A stretch of 56,681 nt of DNA. Origin: Streptomyces typhae. GTDB taxonomy: Bacteria > Actinomycetota > Actinomycetes > Streptomycetales > Streptomycetaceae. The notes beneath the pieces are model-generated. The model was not told the DNA's origin. It saw nothing but the letters and a program-made list of their open reading frames with translations, and searched no databases. Where the stretch lies: positions 1-56,681 of the forward strand of contig NZ_WPNZ01000040.1 of assembly GCF_009755605.1 (NCBI RefSeq), read 5' to 3'. Positions 15,932-24,680 of this stretch are shown piece after piece. The translations under genes and the position numbers were made by a program. The number at the start of each line of letters is the position of its first letter. Position 1 is the stretch's first letter.

Positions 15932-17581
15932 ATGAGGAAAACGAGAGTTGGTGTACTGACCGTAGCCCTGGTGGCGGGATCCCTCCTCGCGGGTACGATC
16001 GGACCGAACGCGGCGGCGGACGACCCCGGTGCCGCAGGCTCAGATCCCGGCGCCGCAGGCTCACCCGCCGGATCGCCCGCCCTGAAGGGCATCGACCTGG
16101 ACACGGTGACGATTCCCGAACTGCAGGCGCGCATGCACAAGGGGTCCCTGACGTCGTCGGAGCTGACCCGCGCCTATCTGCGGCGGATCGAGACCGTCGA
16201 CTCGAAGATCAACGCGGTGCTGCGCCTCAGCCCGGCCGCGCTGCGCCAGGCCGCGGCCAGTGACGCCAGGCACCGGCGCGGCGAGGCACGCGGCCCGCTC
16301 GACGGCATCCCCGTCCTGCTCAAGGACAACGTCGACACCCGGGACATGCCGACCACGGCCGGGTCGCTCGCCCTCGCGGGCAAGCCGCCGGCCAAGGACG
16401 CCGTCCTCGTGACCCGGCTGAAGCGGGCGGGCGCGGTGATCCTGGGCAAGACCAATCTGTCGGAGTGGGCGAACTTCCGGGCGGCGAAGCCCACGTCGGG
16501 CTGGTCGGCCGTCGGCGGACAGACCCACAACCCGTTCGTGCTCGACCGCAACCCGTGCGGCTCGTCCTCCGGCTCCGCCGCCGCGCTCGCCGCGTCCCTG
16601 TCCCAGGTGGCGATCGGCACCGAGACGGACGGATCCATCGTCTGTCCGGCGGGCATGAACGGAGTGGTCGGCCACAAGCCGAGCCTCGGCCTGGTGAGTG
16701 GGACCGGTGTGGTGCCGATCTCCGCCGAGCAGGACACCGCGGGCCCCATGGCCCGCAATGTGATCGACACCGCGCTCACCCTGTCCGTGATCGGCGACGG
16801 CTCCCCGCCGGCGCGCGACCGCGCCACCGGCCGCGGCGAGCGCCTCGCCCCCGGTGCGGCGCTCGACCCGCGGCACCTGCGCGAGGGCGGACTGAAGGGC
16901 AAGCGGATCGGGCTGTGGCGGCTGCCGTCGCTCGGCCCCGACGTGGACGCCGTGATGACCCGTACGGCACAGAAGCTGCGCGGCGCGGGCGCGGAGGTCG
17001 TCGAGGTGACGCCGCCCTACCAGGCGCGCCTCGCCGAACTAGAATTCCCGGCGCTGCTCAGCGAGTTCCACCGCGACATCGACGCCTACCTCGGCACCCG
17101 CAAGGGCCCCCGCGACCTCGCCGCGCTGATCGAGTTCAACCGTACGCACCCTCAGGAGCAGACCTGCTTCGCCGGACAGGAACTGTTCGAGCAGGCCCTG
17201 GCCGCGCCGCCCACCACCGACCCCGAGTACCGTGCCATGCGCGCCGAGCTCGCGGACCTGTCGCGGCGCTCGATCGACGAGACGATGGCCGCCCACGACC
17301 TCGACGCCATCGCCGCGCCGACGAACCCGCCCGCCTGGACCACGGACTGCGCGCGCGGCGACAACGACGTGATCCCGTCGTCCACCCCCGCGGCCGTCGC
17401 CGGCTACCCCTCCCTGTCGGTGCCCGCCGGGTCCGTGGGCGAACTCCCGGTCGGTGTCCTGCTGATGGCCGGTGACCGCGAGGACGCCGCGCTCCTCTCC
17501 CTGGGGGCCGCGGTGGAGCAGCAGCTCCGCGCCTGGCGCGCGCCCCGCTACCTGCCGACGGCGGGCAGCGCGACGCCCTGA
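15932..17581 (+). CDS. secreted amidase (amidase signature family)
   Basis: A 549-residue exported amidase. The signal peptide (MRKTRVGVLTVALVAGSLLAG) is followed by a short low-complexity linker with a DPGAAGS duplication. The amidase-signature domain shows the catalytic Lys in IPVLLKDNVDT and the glycine/serine-rich segment NPCGSSSGSAAALAA, then IGTETDGSIVCPAGMNGV with the cis-Ser and nucleophilic Ser region. These enzymes hydrolyse carboxylic amides using a Ser-cisSer-Lys triad. The ATG lacks a clear ribosome binding site, but it opens the signal peptide exactly. It is tail-to-tail with the glutaminase gene. Natural substrate unknown. Confidence 0.92.
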   Translation: MRKTRVGVLTVALVAGSLLAGTIGPNAAADDPGAAGSDPGAAGSPAGSPALKGIDLDTVTIPELQARMHKGSLTSSELTRAYLRRIETVDSKINAVLRLSPAALRQAAASDARHRRGEARGPLDGIPVLLKDNVDTRDMPTTAGSLALAGKPPAKDAVLVTRLKRAGAVILGKTNLSEWANFRAAKPTSGWSAVGGQTHNPFVLDRNPCGSSSGSAAALAASLSQVAIGTETDGSIVCPAGMNGVVGHKPSLGLVSGTGVVPISAEQDTAGPMARNVIDTALTLSVIGDGSPPARDRATGRGERLAPGAALDPRHLREGGLKGKRIGLWRLPSLGPDVDAVMTRTAQKLRGAGAEVVEVTPPYQARLAELEFPALLSEFHRDIDAYLGTRKGPRDLAALIEFNRTHPQEQTCFAGQELFEQALAAPPTTDPEYRAMRAELADLSRRSIDETMAAHDLDAIAAPTNPPAWTTDCARGDNDVIPSSTPAAVAGYPSLSVPAGSVGELPVGVLLMAGDREDAALLSLGAAVEQQLRAWRAPRYLPTAGSATP

Positions 17582-17611
17582 CGGTCCGGCGCGCCGCCGC
17601 GGACGGAGCCG

Positions 17612-18529
17612 TCAGAAGACGGAGAGCCCGGTCAGCGTGGTGAAGCGGTCCAGGGCGGCGACGCCCGCGACCGAGTTGCCGCGCTGATCGAGGCCCGGAC
17701 TCCAGACGCACACGGTGCAGCGGCCGGGGACGACCGCGATGATGCCGCCGCCCACCCCGCTCTTGCCGGGCAGGCCCACGCGGTGCGCGAAGTCCCCGGC
17801 CGCGTCGTAGGTGCCGCAGGTCAGCATGACCGCGTTGACCTGCTTGGCGCGGCTGCGGGTGAGCAGCGTCGAGCCGTCGGCCCGTATGCCGTGCCGGGCG
17901 AGGAAACCGGCGGCCAGGGCCAGGTCGGCGCAGGAGGCCTCCACCGAGCACTGGCGGAAGTACTGGTCGAGGAGTGCGGGCACGGGGTTGCCGATGTTGC
18001 CGTACGACGCCATGAAGTGGGCGAGGGCGGCGTTGCGGTCGCCGTGCGCGGTCTCGGAGGCGGCGACCTTCTCGTCGAAGGTCAGCTGGTCGTTGCCGGA
18101 CTCGGCGCGCAGGAAGGCCAGGAGCGCGCCGGAGGCGTCGCCGGTCAGGGTCTGGAGGCGGTCGGTGACGACGAGGGCGCCCGCGTTGATGAACGGGTTG
18201 CGGGGGATGCCGTTCTCGTACTCCAGCTGGACCAGGGAGTTGAACGGGTTGCCGGACGGCTCGCGGCCGACGTGCTCCCACAGCTCGTCGCCCTCCAGGG
18301 AGAGGTCGAGTGCCAGCGTGAAGACCTTGGTGATGGACTGCGAGGAGAAGGGGTGGCGCCAGTCGCCCACTCCGTAGACCGTGCCGTCCAGCTCGGCGAC
18401 GGCCATGCCGAAGCGCCGGGGGTCGGCGCAGGCGAGCGCCGGGATGTAGTCGGCGGGACTGCCCCGCCCCGGCAGGGCCTCGATCTCGGCGGCGATGCGG
18501 TCAAGGACCGGCTGAAGGGTCGACGGCAC
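17612..18529 (-). CDS. glsA: glutaminase (serine-dependent, GlsA family)
   Basis: A 305-residue enzyme that hydrolyses L-glutamine to glutamate and ammonia in the cytoplasm. The beta-lactamase-like fold is recognisable from the catalytic pair Ser65-x-x-Lys68 in FSSQSITKVF, then GNPFNSLVQLE, RNPFINAGALVV and GLPGKSGVGGGI near the C-terminus. Length equals that of bacterial GlsA (about 300-310) with no STAS or extra domain. Translation begins at GTG with GGAG nine bases upstream. It appears monocistronic. Confidence 0.95.
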   Translation of the reverse strand: MPSTLQPVLDRIAAEIEALPGRGSPADYIPALACADPRRFGMAVAELDGTVYGVGDWRHPFSSQSITKVFTLALDLSLEGDELWEHVGREPSGNPFNSLVQLEYENGIPRNPFINAGALVVTDRLQTLTGDASGALLAFLRAESGNDQLTFDEKVAASETAHGDRNAALAHFMASYGNIGNPVPALLDQYFRQCSVEASCADLALAAGFLARHGIRADGSTLLTRSRAKQVNAVMLTCGTYDAAGDFAHRVGLPGKSGVGGGIIAVVPGRCTVCVWSPGLDQRGNSVAGVAALDRFTTLTGLSVF

Positions 18530-18580
18530 GGGGACTTGCTCCGTTTTCGTACAGCAATGCGGTGGGGTGCCCGCCCTACC

Positions 18581-19213
18581 TTACGGCGGCGGATCACCGG
18601 GTACGGGATTCCCCGTGGCGACGCGGGCCGGGCGCCGCATGCACCAGGTGCGGGGCCCGCCGTCGGGCAGGGCGACGTCGGCGGTCACCGCGAAACCCAG
18701 ACGCTCGTAGAACCGGACGTTCCGTTCGTCGGCCGTCTCCAGGAACGCCGGGTGCCCCGCGCGGTCCGCGGCGTCGAGCCCGGCCGCGAGCACCGCACGG
18801 CCGAGACCGCGACCCTGGGCGTCCGGGTCGACGCCTGTGGTCGCGAGGAACCACACGGGCTCGCTCGGCCGGTGCGGCCGCAGGGCCTCCTCGGCGGAGG
18901 CGAAGGCGGGCGCGCGCTCGCCCGCCAGCTCCGCGAGATGCGGGCCCGCGTCGGCGAAGCCAGGGCCGGGGTCCTGTTCCGGCGTGGTCCACACGGCCAC
19001 GGCCCGCGCGTCGTCGGTGACCCACACCCGCCCGTACGGAAGGCCGACACGGGTCAGGAACAGCTCCTGGAAGCGCCGCACCCGCTCGGCGTGCCCGTCC
19101 GCGGCCACCACGTGCCGGGTGAAGGGGTAGTCGGCGAAGGCCCGCGCGAGCGTCCGGACGGCGGCGGGCGCGTCCTGCTCCGTGGCGGGGCGGACGAGGG
19201 GTGCGGTTGCCAT
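18581..19213 (-). CDS. GNAT family N-acetyltransferase
   Basis: A 210-residue protein with a complete GNAT fold: N-terminal LVRPATEQDAPAAVRTLARA, the acetyl-CoA loop in LATTGVDPDAQGRGLGRAVL, and the closing FLETADERNVRFYERLGF. ATG 19213 has GGGAG nine bases upstream; the same frame is open much further upstream, but without start signals. It resembles the large streptomycete group of puromycin-acetyltransferase-like proteins (SEPVWFLATTGVDP), so it may act on an amine antibiotic or metabolite. Substrate unknown. Confidence 0.9.
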   Translation of the reverse strand: MATAPLVRPATEQDAPAAVRTLARAFADYPFTRHVVAADGHAERVRRFQELFLTRVGLPYGRVWVTDDARAVAVWTTPEQDPGPGFADAGPHLAELAGERAPAFASAEEALRPHRPSEPVWFLATTGVDPDAQGRGLGRAVLAAGLDAADRAGHPAFLETADERNVRFYERLGFAVTADVALPDGGPRTWCMRRPARVATGNPVPGDPPP

Positions 19214-19360
19214 GGACGTTCTCTCCCTGCCGGTGAGGTGCTGCGTTCTGCCGCTGTGCTGCTGCCTGCACTGCCTGCGAGCTGCTGCGCGGGTGTCGGA
19301 CACCTGCACCGCTGCCTGCACCGTCGAACGATCAAGCCGACCGGCGCGTTCCCCCCATCT

Positions 19361-19438
19361 CTCCGTCGAGGCGCACGGCCGCGAGTCTCCGTGGAGGCGC
19401 ACGGCCGCGAGTCTCCGTGGAGGCACACGGACGCGAGG
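19361..19438. repeat. 26-bp tandem repeat, three copies
   Basis: CTCCGTGGAGGCGCACGGCC plus GCGAGT is present at 19361-19386 (one mismatch), 19387-19412 and 19413-19438 (three mismatches). It lies in the region between the divergent GNAT and phosphodiesterase genes, close upstream of the latter's possible starts. Confidence 0.85.
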
Positions 19439-19529
19439 TCGGCAAGCCCTCATGGGCCGGAACGGGTATGTGTGCGTGCTCGGCGCGACAGGCCGTGCGC
19501 GGTCGTGGACGCACGGCCTCCGCTGGCCG

Positions 19530-21044
19530 ATGCTCACGCCCATGCCCTCGCCCTCGCCCGCATCCCCGACCTCCGACAGCACCAGCCCCGGTACGAGCAA
19601 CCGCACCGGCACCGGTACCGGCAACCGCACCGGCACCAGCACCCGCAGCCACCGCACGCGTGCCGCCGTATGCGTCACCCTGACCGCCTGCGCGCTGGCG
19701 CTCGCCCCCATCCCGGCCACGGGAACGGCACCCCCGGAGAACGCCGCCGACCGCGCGCTCCGCGCCTTCCTGGACCACGGCCCCAAGGCCGCCGTCATGA
19801 CGGCGGCCCACCGCGGCCAGTGGCGCAAGGCGCCCGAGAACAGCCTGCCCGCGATCCGGGCGGCGTTCGCGGACGGCGCCGAGATCGTCGAGGTCGACAT
19901 CCAGCTCAGCAAGGACGGCGTCCCCGTCCTGATGCACGACGAGACCCTGGAGCGCACCACGAACGGCACCGGCCGCGTCGCCGACCGGACCGTCGCCCAA
20001 CTGCGCGCGCTGCGCCTGCGCGTGGGCCTCGGGGGCCGGCAGGCGGCGCTCACCCGGCATCGTGTGCCCACGCTCGCCGACGCCATGAAGGAGGCCCGCA
20101 CCCGCGGCCTCGTCAACCTCGACCAGGCCTGGCGGGAGCGGGAGGCCGTCATGGGTGTCCTGAAGCAGACCGGAACAGTGCGCAACGGCGTGTTCAAGTC
20201 CCGGGCGGCCGTGCCCGAGGTACGGGCGTTCCGCGCCCGCCACCGCGACGCGCTCTACATGCACCTCGTCGACGACGACAACGCCGGCGCGGTGAAGGAG
20301 TTCGGCAAGGAACGGCCGCCCGCGTTCGAGGTCGTCTTCGACGACGCCGAGGACGAGGTGGCCGGCCCCGCCTTCCTCAAGGGGGTGCGGGGGACCGGCC
20401 GCGTATGGATCAACAGCATGCGCGACGAGTTCGCCGCCGGGCACACCGACGAGGCCTCCCTCATCGACCCCGCGCGCGGCTGGGGCAGGCTGATCGGCAC
20501 CTACGAAGCGACGGTCATCCAGACCGACAACGTCGAGGCGCTGAGGACGTACCTGGCCAAAGGCCCGGTGAACAAGGTGCCGCCCGGCGCGGTGCGGATC
20601 CAGGGGGAGGCGTACACACCCGGCAAGGACGGCGTCACCCATCACGACACCGACCCCGGCAACCGGGGCGACGGACCCGGCCGGCCCGGCGAGGGCGTCG
20701 ACATCTGCGACCACGACGGCGCGGTGGCGGTGTGCTGGATGCGGGGCACGGAGTGGCTCACGTACACCGTGGACGTGCCGCGGACCGGTGACTACACCCT
20801 CAAGGCCCGGGTGTCCTCGCCCTACTCGCCCGCGGGGACCTACCGCCTCACCGTCGACCGGGGCCCGGCGAGCGGACCCGTCAGGGTGGCCAACACCACC
20901 GCGCACCACGCCTTCGCCCTCCAGGGCAGCGGCGTGACGCGCCGACTGGGCCGGGGCAGGCACACCCTGCGGATCTCCCTGGACGACAAGGTGCCGCAGA
21001 ACTGGAACCTGGACCATCTCCAACTGGAGCCGGTGCGCCGCTGA
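19530..21044 (+). CDS. secreted glycerophosphodiester phosphodiesterase with C-terminal carbohydrate-binding-like domain
   Basis: A protein of about 504 residues. The catalytic GDPD domain begins with the signature AAHRGQWRKAPENSLPAI and continues EIVEVDIQLSKDGVPVLMHD, giving the His/Glu/Asp metal and acid-base residues of glycerophosphodiesterases. A beta-rich C-terminal domain (about residue 370 onward, EGVDICDHDGAVAVCWMRG ... YTLKARVSSPYSPAGTYRL) looks like a CBM6-type module. An export signal (AAVCVTLTACALALAPIPAT) is preceded by an odd Thr/Gly/Arg repeat of about 40 residues. The start is uncertain: ATG 19530 is the nearest reasonable one, and ATG 19452 is an alternative; neither has a clear ribosome binding site. 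It probably degrades phosphodiesters or teichoic-acid-like polymers outside the cell. Confidence 0.85.
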   Translation: MLTPMPSPSPASPTSDSTSPGTSNRTGTGTGNRTGTSTRSHRTRAAVCVTLTACALALAPIPATGTAPPENAADRALRAFLDHGPKAAVMTAAHRGQWRKAPENSLPAIRAAFADGAEIVEVDIQLSKDGVPVLMHDETLERTTNGTGRVADRTVAQLRALRLRVGLGGRQAALTRHRVPTLADAMKEARTRGLVNLDQAWREREAVMGVLKQTGTVRNGVFKSRAAVPEVRAFRARHRDALYMHLVDDDNAGAVKEFGKERPPAFEVVFDDAEDEVAGPAFLKGVRGTGRVWINSMRDEFAAGHTDEASLIDPARGWGRLIGTYEATVIQTDNVEALRTYLAKGPVNKVPPGAVRIQGEAYTPGKDGVTHHDTDPGNRGDGPGRPGEGVDICDHDGAVAVCWMRGTEWLTYTVDVPRTGDYTLKARVSSPYSPAGTYRLTVDRGPASGPVRVANTTAHHAFALQGSGVTRRLGRGRHTLRISLDDKVPQNWNLDHLQLEPVRR

Positions 21045-21083
21045 GCCGCCGCACGCGGGCGGCGGGCGGTCCCGCGGACAGCG

Positions 21084-21117
21084 GGCGGCCCCGGCACCTG
21101 GAGGTACCGGGGCCGCC
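21084..21117. terminator. bidirectional hairpin terminator
   Basis: An 11-bp perfect stem (GGCGGCCCCGG with CCGGGGCCGCC), extended inside by ACCT/AGGT, lies between the convergent phosphodiesterase (+) and the small secreted protein gene (-). It can serve both. Confidence 0.85.
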
Positions 21118-21129
21118 TGGGGGAGGACG

Positions 21130-21330
21130 TCAGTCCAGGTCCATCTCGCCGAAGGACGGCGCCGAGTTGCCGACGGCGTAGAGGTTGGACTGGGCGTTCA
21201 CGTCGTGGCCCGGGACGACGTGCACGTTGGTGACGCGCTCGGGGGCGTCGTCGGCGGCAGCGGTGCCGACGGCGGCGACGGAAGCGGCGGCCGTCAGGAC
21301 GACGGCGGCGAAAGCAGTACGCATACGCAT
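21130..21330 (-). CDS. small secreted protein of unknown function (66 aa)
   Basis: The ATG at 21330 has AGGAGA nine bases upstream. The first ~26 residues are a clear signal peptide (FAAVVLTAAASVAAVGTAAA, cleavage after AAA). The mature part of about 40 residues (starting DDAPERVTNVHVVPG, ending SFGEMDLD) has no cysteine and an acidic end. No family is recognised. It has its own terminator and is separated from the upstream YrdC-type gene by about 120 bases, so it is probably transcribed alone. Confidence 0.75.
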   Translation of the reverse strand: MRMRTAFAAVVLTAAASVAAVGTAAADDAPERVTNVHVVPGHDVNAQSNLYAVGNSAPSFGEMDLD

Positions 21331-21449
21331 GGAATTGCTCTCCTGTGGGGGAGTGAGGGAGCTGACGTTCTCCATTCGATAGGACTCGGCCGTCCACCGC
21401 CAGGAAGCGGAATGGTGCGTAAGGGTGAAGTCGCCGGGCGGGCCGTAAC

Positions 21450-22070
21450 CTACTCGAACCGGGAGGTGTCCCCCGCGCCCTTGCGGACGATCTCGACGTC
21501 GCCGCCGGAGAAGTCGATGACGGTGGTCGGCTCCGTGCCGCAGTCGCCGGAGTCGATGACGGCGTCCACCACGTGGTCGAGACGCTCCTTGATCTCCCAG
21601 CCCTGCGTCAGCGGCGCCTCCTCGCCGGGCAGCAACAGCGTGCTCGACAGCAGCGGCTCGCCGAGCTCGGCTAGCAGGGCCTGGGCGATGGCGTGGTCGG
21701 GGATGCGGACGCCCACCGTTTTCTTCTTCGGGTGCAGGAGCTGGCGCGGCACCTCCTTCGTCGCCGGGAGGATGAACGTGTAGCTGCCCGGCGTCGCCGC
21801 CTTGATGGTCCGGAACACATCGTTGTCGAGGTACACGAACTGCCCCAGCTGCGCGAAGGTCTGGCACACCAGGGTGAAGTGATGACGGTCGTCGAGGTTG
21901 CGGATCGAGCGGATCCGGCCGATGCCGTCACGGTTTCCCAGCTGGCAGCCGAGCGCATAGCAGGAGTCCGTCGGATACGCGATGAGCGCTCCGGAACGGA
22001 TGCTGTCCGCCACCGTGCCGATGGTGCGCCGCTGCGGGTTCTCGGGGTGCACGTCGAAGTACTTCGCCAT
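21450..22070 (-). CDS. L-threonylcarbamoyladenylate synthase family protein (YrdC/YciO/Sua5)
   Basis: A 206-residue protein with the YrdC fold: SIRSGALIAYPTDSCYALGC near residue 25-45 (ATP/threonine pocket), IRSIRNLDDRHHFTLVC, and VGVRIPDHAIAQALL toward the end. The family makes threonylcarbamoyl-AMP for t6A37 of ANN-decoding tRNAs. It lacks the C-terminal Sua5 domain and is closer in length and sequence to the YciO branch, whose exact reaction is less certain, so it may be the accessory paralogue rather than the essential TsaC. It lies nine bases after the TDT transporter gene's stop on the same strand side, with its own start at ATG 22070. Confidence 0.85.
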   Translation of the reverse strand: MAKYFDVHPENPQRRTIGTVADSIRSGALIAYPTDSCYALGCQLGNRDGIGRIRSIRNLDDRHHFTLVCQTFAQLGQFVYLDNDVFRTIKAATPGSYTFILPATKEVPRQLLHPKKKTVGVRIPDHAIAQALLAELGEPLLSSTLLLPGEEAPLTQGWEIKERLDHVVDAVIDSGDCGTEPTTVIDFSGGDVEIVRKGAGDTSRFE

Positions 22071-22079
22071 CCCGCGAGT

Positions 22080-23120
22080 CTAGGCGCCCGCTCCACCGCT
22101 CCACCGCAGGCGGGACGTGACATAACGGGTCTGCACCGCCAGCCACGCCGCCGTCGCGGCCCAGGCCAGCGGAGCGGTGGCGGAGGCCAGGGCCCCCAGG
22201 TGCTGGACGGCGGCAAGCCGCGCGGTCGCGGTGGCGTACATGCCCGCGGGGAAGACGACGCACCACAGGGCGGACTCGTACGCGAGCGGCACCTGGTGGC
22301 GCAGATGCCGCCAGACCCCGGCGGCGAGCAGGACCGGGATCAGGGCGGTGGCCCACACCCACAGGGCGAGGACCGAGCCCGCCAGGAGGTCGTGCGGCGG
22401 CCCCCGCGGGAGGTCCGGGCGGGCCAGGAGCCGGGTGCCCGCCAGGATGGTGATGGCGACGGCGCCCATGGTCACCCAGTAGACGGGGGTGAACCGGGCG
22501 GGGCCCGGTGGATGACGCAGCAGGCGCCGGACGATCGCCGCGAGCGTGACCGTGTAGAGGACGACCCCCGCGCACCAGAGGAGGAGCCCGACGAACGTCG
22601 ACATGGCGCCGGGACGCTGACCGGTGAGCGCGATGACGACCGACTGCAGGCCGACGGTGAGCAGGAACCAGGTGCCGTCGGCGCGCTCGGCGGCAGCCCT
22701 CCGGTCCGTGCGCAGGTTCCGTACGACGCACGCGGCGAGCAGCGGCCACACGGCGGCGGCGAGCGTGAGGAGCACCCACCCGGCGTGGCGCGCCGGGCCC
22801 CCGGTGAGCCGGGCCGCGAGCACCCCGCTCGCGGCGACGAAGGTGAAGTGACCGAAGACCTTGGCGGGGTCGCGGAGTTCGGACGCCAGCCGGTCCGGGT
22901 ACCGGGCCGCCTTGGTCACGGTGGCGGCGAACAGGACGCCGTACAGGAGGCACGCGCCGCCGAGGAGCAGTTGGGAGAGGCGGTGCGCGCCGGTGCCGGT
23001 GAGGGCGCGGGAGACGATGCCGGTGGCCATGACGGGGGCGAAGCAGGCCGGTGCCAGGTCGCGGCACCACCGCAGAGGCGCTGCCGGGCGCCCCCGGGTA
23101 CGCCCGTGCCCCGTCACCAC
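22080..23120 (-). CDS. TDT family transporter (TehA / C4-dicarboxylate / SLAC1-like)
   Basis: A 346-residue membrane protein with about ten hydrophobic segments. The family's opening helix is present (PACFAPVMATGIVSRALTG), as is the FGHFTFVAASGVLAARL region. TDT members are anion channels or exporters for sulfite, malate, tellurite or similar ions. It begins 19 bases after the narI stop codon on the same strand, so it probably lies at the end of the nar operon. Transport of nitrite, nitrate or another anion connected with nitrate respiration is an inference. GTG 23120 or GTG 23117 can start it; neither has a strong ribosome binding site. Confidence 0.85.
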   Translation of the reverse strand: MVTGHGRTRGRPAAPLRWCRDLAPACFAPVMATGIVSRALTGTGAHRLSQLLLGGACLLYGVLFAATVTKAARYPDRLASELRDPAKVFGHFTFVAASGVLAARLTGGPARHAGWVLLTLAAAVWPLLAACVVRNLRTDRRAAAERADGTWFLLTVGLQSVVIALTGQRPGAMSTFVGLLLWCAGVVLYTVTLAAIVRRLLRHPPGPARFTPVYWVTMGAVAITILAGTRLLARPDLPRGPPHDLLAGSVLALWVWATALIPVLLAAGVWRHLRHQVPLAYESALWCVVFPAGMYATATARLAAVQHLGALASATAPLAWAATAAWLAVQTRYVTSRLRWSGGAGA

Positions 23121-23139
23121 CCGCGGGCCCGGGTGCGCT

Positions 23140-23907
23140 TCACCGTCGTGAGACGGCGTCCGGCGGCGGCGCGTGCGTGCCCGGGGGCGGGGCCGGGTGC
23201 GACCCCGGCCGGGGCGCCGGGGCGTGCCGGGCGCCGCGGGAGCGGTAGACGACGTAGGGGCGGGCCAGATAGCCGAGCGGCGCCGTGAAGGCGTGCACCA
23301 GGCGGCTGAAGGGCCACAGGGCGAACAGGGCCATGCCGAGCAGCGCGTGCAGCTGGTAGACGAACGGGGCGTCCGACATCGCGGACACGTCGGGGTCCAG
23401 GCCGAAGAGCGACCGGAACCACACCGAGACGCCGACGCGGTAGTCGTAGGGGTGGGGTTGCAGGGTGGTGGCCGTGGCGACGAGCCCGGCCAGGATGACT
23501 GTGATGAGGACGGGGTGGACGACGCGGTCGCTGCGGCTGGTGGCCGCGCGGACGGCGGGCACCCGCAGCCGCCGGTAGAGCAGGATCACGAGTCCGGCGA
23601 GGGTGGCGAGGCCCGCCGTGCCGCCCACCAGGAGCGCGTTGGCGTGGTAGAGGCGCTCGTGGACGTGGGCGCGGTCGGTCCACGACTCGGGGACGGCGAG
23701 CCCGATGACGTGCCCGGCGACGACGAAGAGGAGCCCGAAGTGGAACAGCGGCCCGCCCACGCTCAGCAGCCGGTGCTCGTGGAGCTGGCTGGAGCGGGTG
23801 GTGAACCCGAAACGGTCGTAGCGGTACCGCCAGGCGGTGCCGGTGACCAGGAGGCCGACGCAGAGGTAGGGCAGCACGCCCCACAGGGCGGTGTGCAAGT
23901 GGTTCAC
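23140..23907 (-). CDS. narI: respiratory nitrate reductase gamma subunit NarI
   Basis: A 255-residue diheme b-type cytochrome that anchors NarGH and oxidises menaquinol. Five hydrophobic segments are visible. Conserved histidines for heme ligation lie in PLFHFGLLFVVAGHVIGL (two) and in the last third (YQLHALLGMALFALWPFSRLVHAF, His pair). The start is GTG 23907, with GGAGG seven bases upstream, and overlaps the narJ stop by four bases (GTGA). The C-terminal ~30 residues are a proline/histidine-rich tail. Confidence 0.95.
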   Translation of the reverse strand: MNHLHTALWGVLPYLCVGLLVTGTAWRYRYDRFGFTTRSSQLHEHRLLSVGGPLFHFGLLFVVAGHVIGLAVPESWTDRAHVHERLYHANALLVGGTAGLATLAGLVILLYRRLRVPAVRAATSRSDRVVHPVLITVILAGLVATATTLQPHPYDYRVGVSVWFRSLFGLDPDVSAMSDAPFVYQLHALLGMALFALWPFSRLVHAFTAPLGYLARPYVVYRSRGARHAPAPRPGSHPAPPPGTHAPPPDAVSRR

Positions 23908-24680
23908 CGTGCGGCCTCCGCGGGGTGTGGGGGGTCCGGGGGACGGGGGACGGGCAGGGGCAGGTCGACGGGGCCCGGCGGGGCCTGCCCGGTGAACGGC
24001 AGCAGGCCGACGGTCTCCGTGGGCGGTCCGGTGCGGGCCAGCCTGAGGGCGGCGGCGCGGTCCGCGGGAGAGGCCCCGGGCAGGGTGTGGCAGACGGCTT
24101 CGAGGACGTCGGCCCAGGGGCTGCGGTGCTCGTGCAGGGCCAGACGCAGGAGTTCGAGGCCCGCGCGGTGCTCCTGGAGGGCGCGGACACCGGGTTCGGG
24201 GCAACGGGCGGCGAATTCCAGCGCCAGGGGCAGGAAGTCGGGCAGTTCGTCGGCCGGCGGCTGCCAGCCGTGGCTGCGGTACAGGTCCTGCCAGGCCAGC
24301 AGGGACTGGCCGCGGCGGCGGGTGTCGCCGTCCGTGTAGTAGGTCAGATGCAGGGTGCGGCGCCGGCTGCGGTCGAAGGTGACGACGTAGCGGGCCGACA
24401 GGTCGAGGACGGGGACGGCGGCGAGAGCGTCGCAGCAGCGCCGCAGCGACTGCGCCACGGGGCCGGGCGCGGCGGCCAGGGAGTCCATGACGAGGCGGAC
24501 CCTGTCGGGCCACCGGTCGTCGGGGTGGATCAGCAGCAGCGAGGCGGCCTGGTGGACCAGCGCGGCGGCACCGGTGCGCGCGGAGGGGGCGGGGGTACGG
24601 GAGGACGGCGCGGGGGTGCGCGCGGCAGCCGTACGGTGCGTGCGGTTCGTACGGGGCGCGGGGGTGCGGAAGGCCTTCAC
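23904..24680 (-). CDS. narJ: nitrate reductase molybdenum cofactor assembly chaperone NarJ
   Basis: A 258-residue cytoplasmic chaperone that helps load the molybdenum cofactor into NarG before membrane attachment. The all-helical NarJ/TorD core spans about 60-200, with SARYVVTFDRSRRRTLHLTY, YYTDGDTRRRGQSLL and DELPDFLPLALEFAA, all typical of NarJ. The first ~45 residues are a low-complexity Thr/Ala/Pro/Arg extension and the C-terminus is proline-rich. Start GTG 24680 overlaps the narH stop by four bases and the stop overlaps narI, so translation is coupled. Confidence 0.93.
   Translation of the reverse strand: MKAFRTPAPRTNRTHRTAAARTPAPSSRTPAPSARTGAAALVHQAASLLLIHPDDRWPDRVRLVMDSLAAAPGPVAQSLRRCCDALAAVPVLDLSARYVVTFDRSRRRTLHLTYYTDGDTRRRGQSLLAWQDLYRSHGWQPPADELPDFLPLALEFAARCPEPGVRALQEHRAGLELLRLALHEHRSPWADVLEAVCHTLPGASPADRAAALRLARTGPPTETVGLLPFTGQAPPGPVDLPLPVPRPPDPPHPAEAAR

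Noticed and set aside
17582..17611. Possible terminator between the amidase and glutaminase genes
   Set aside because: TGACGG...CCGTCA with inner TCCG/CGGA can pair, but only with mismatches and offset spacing, so it is not called.
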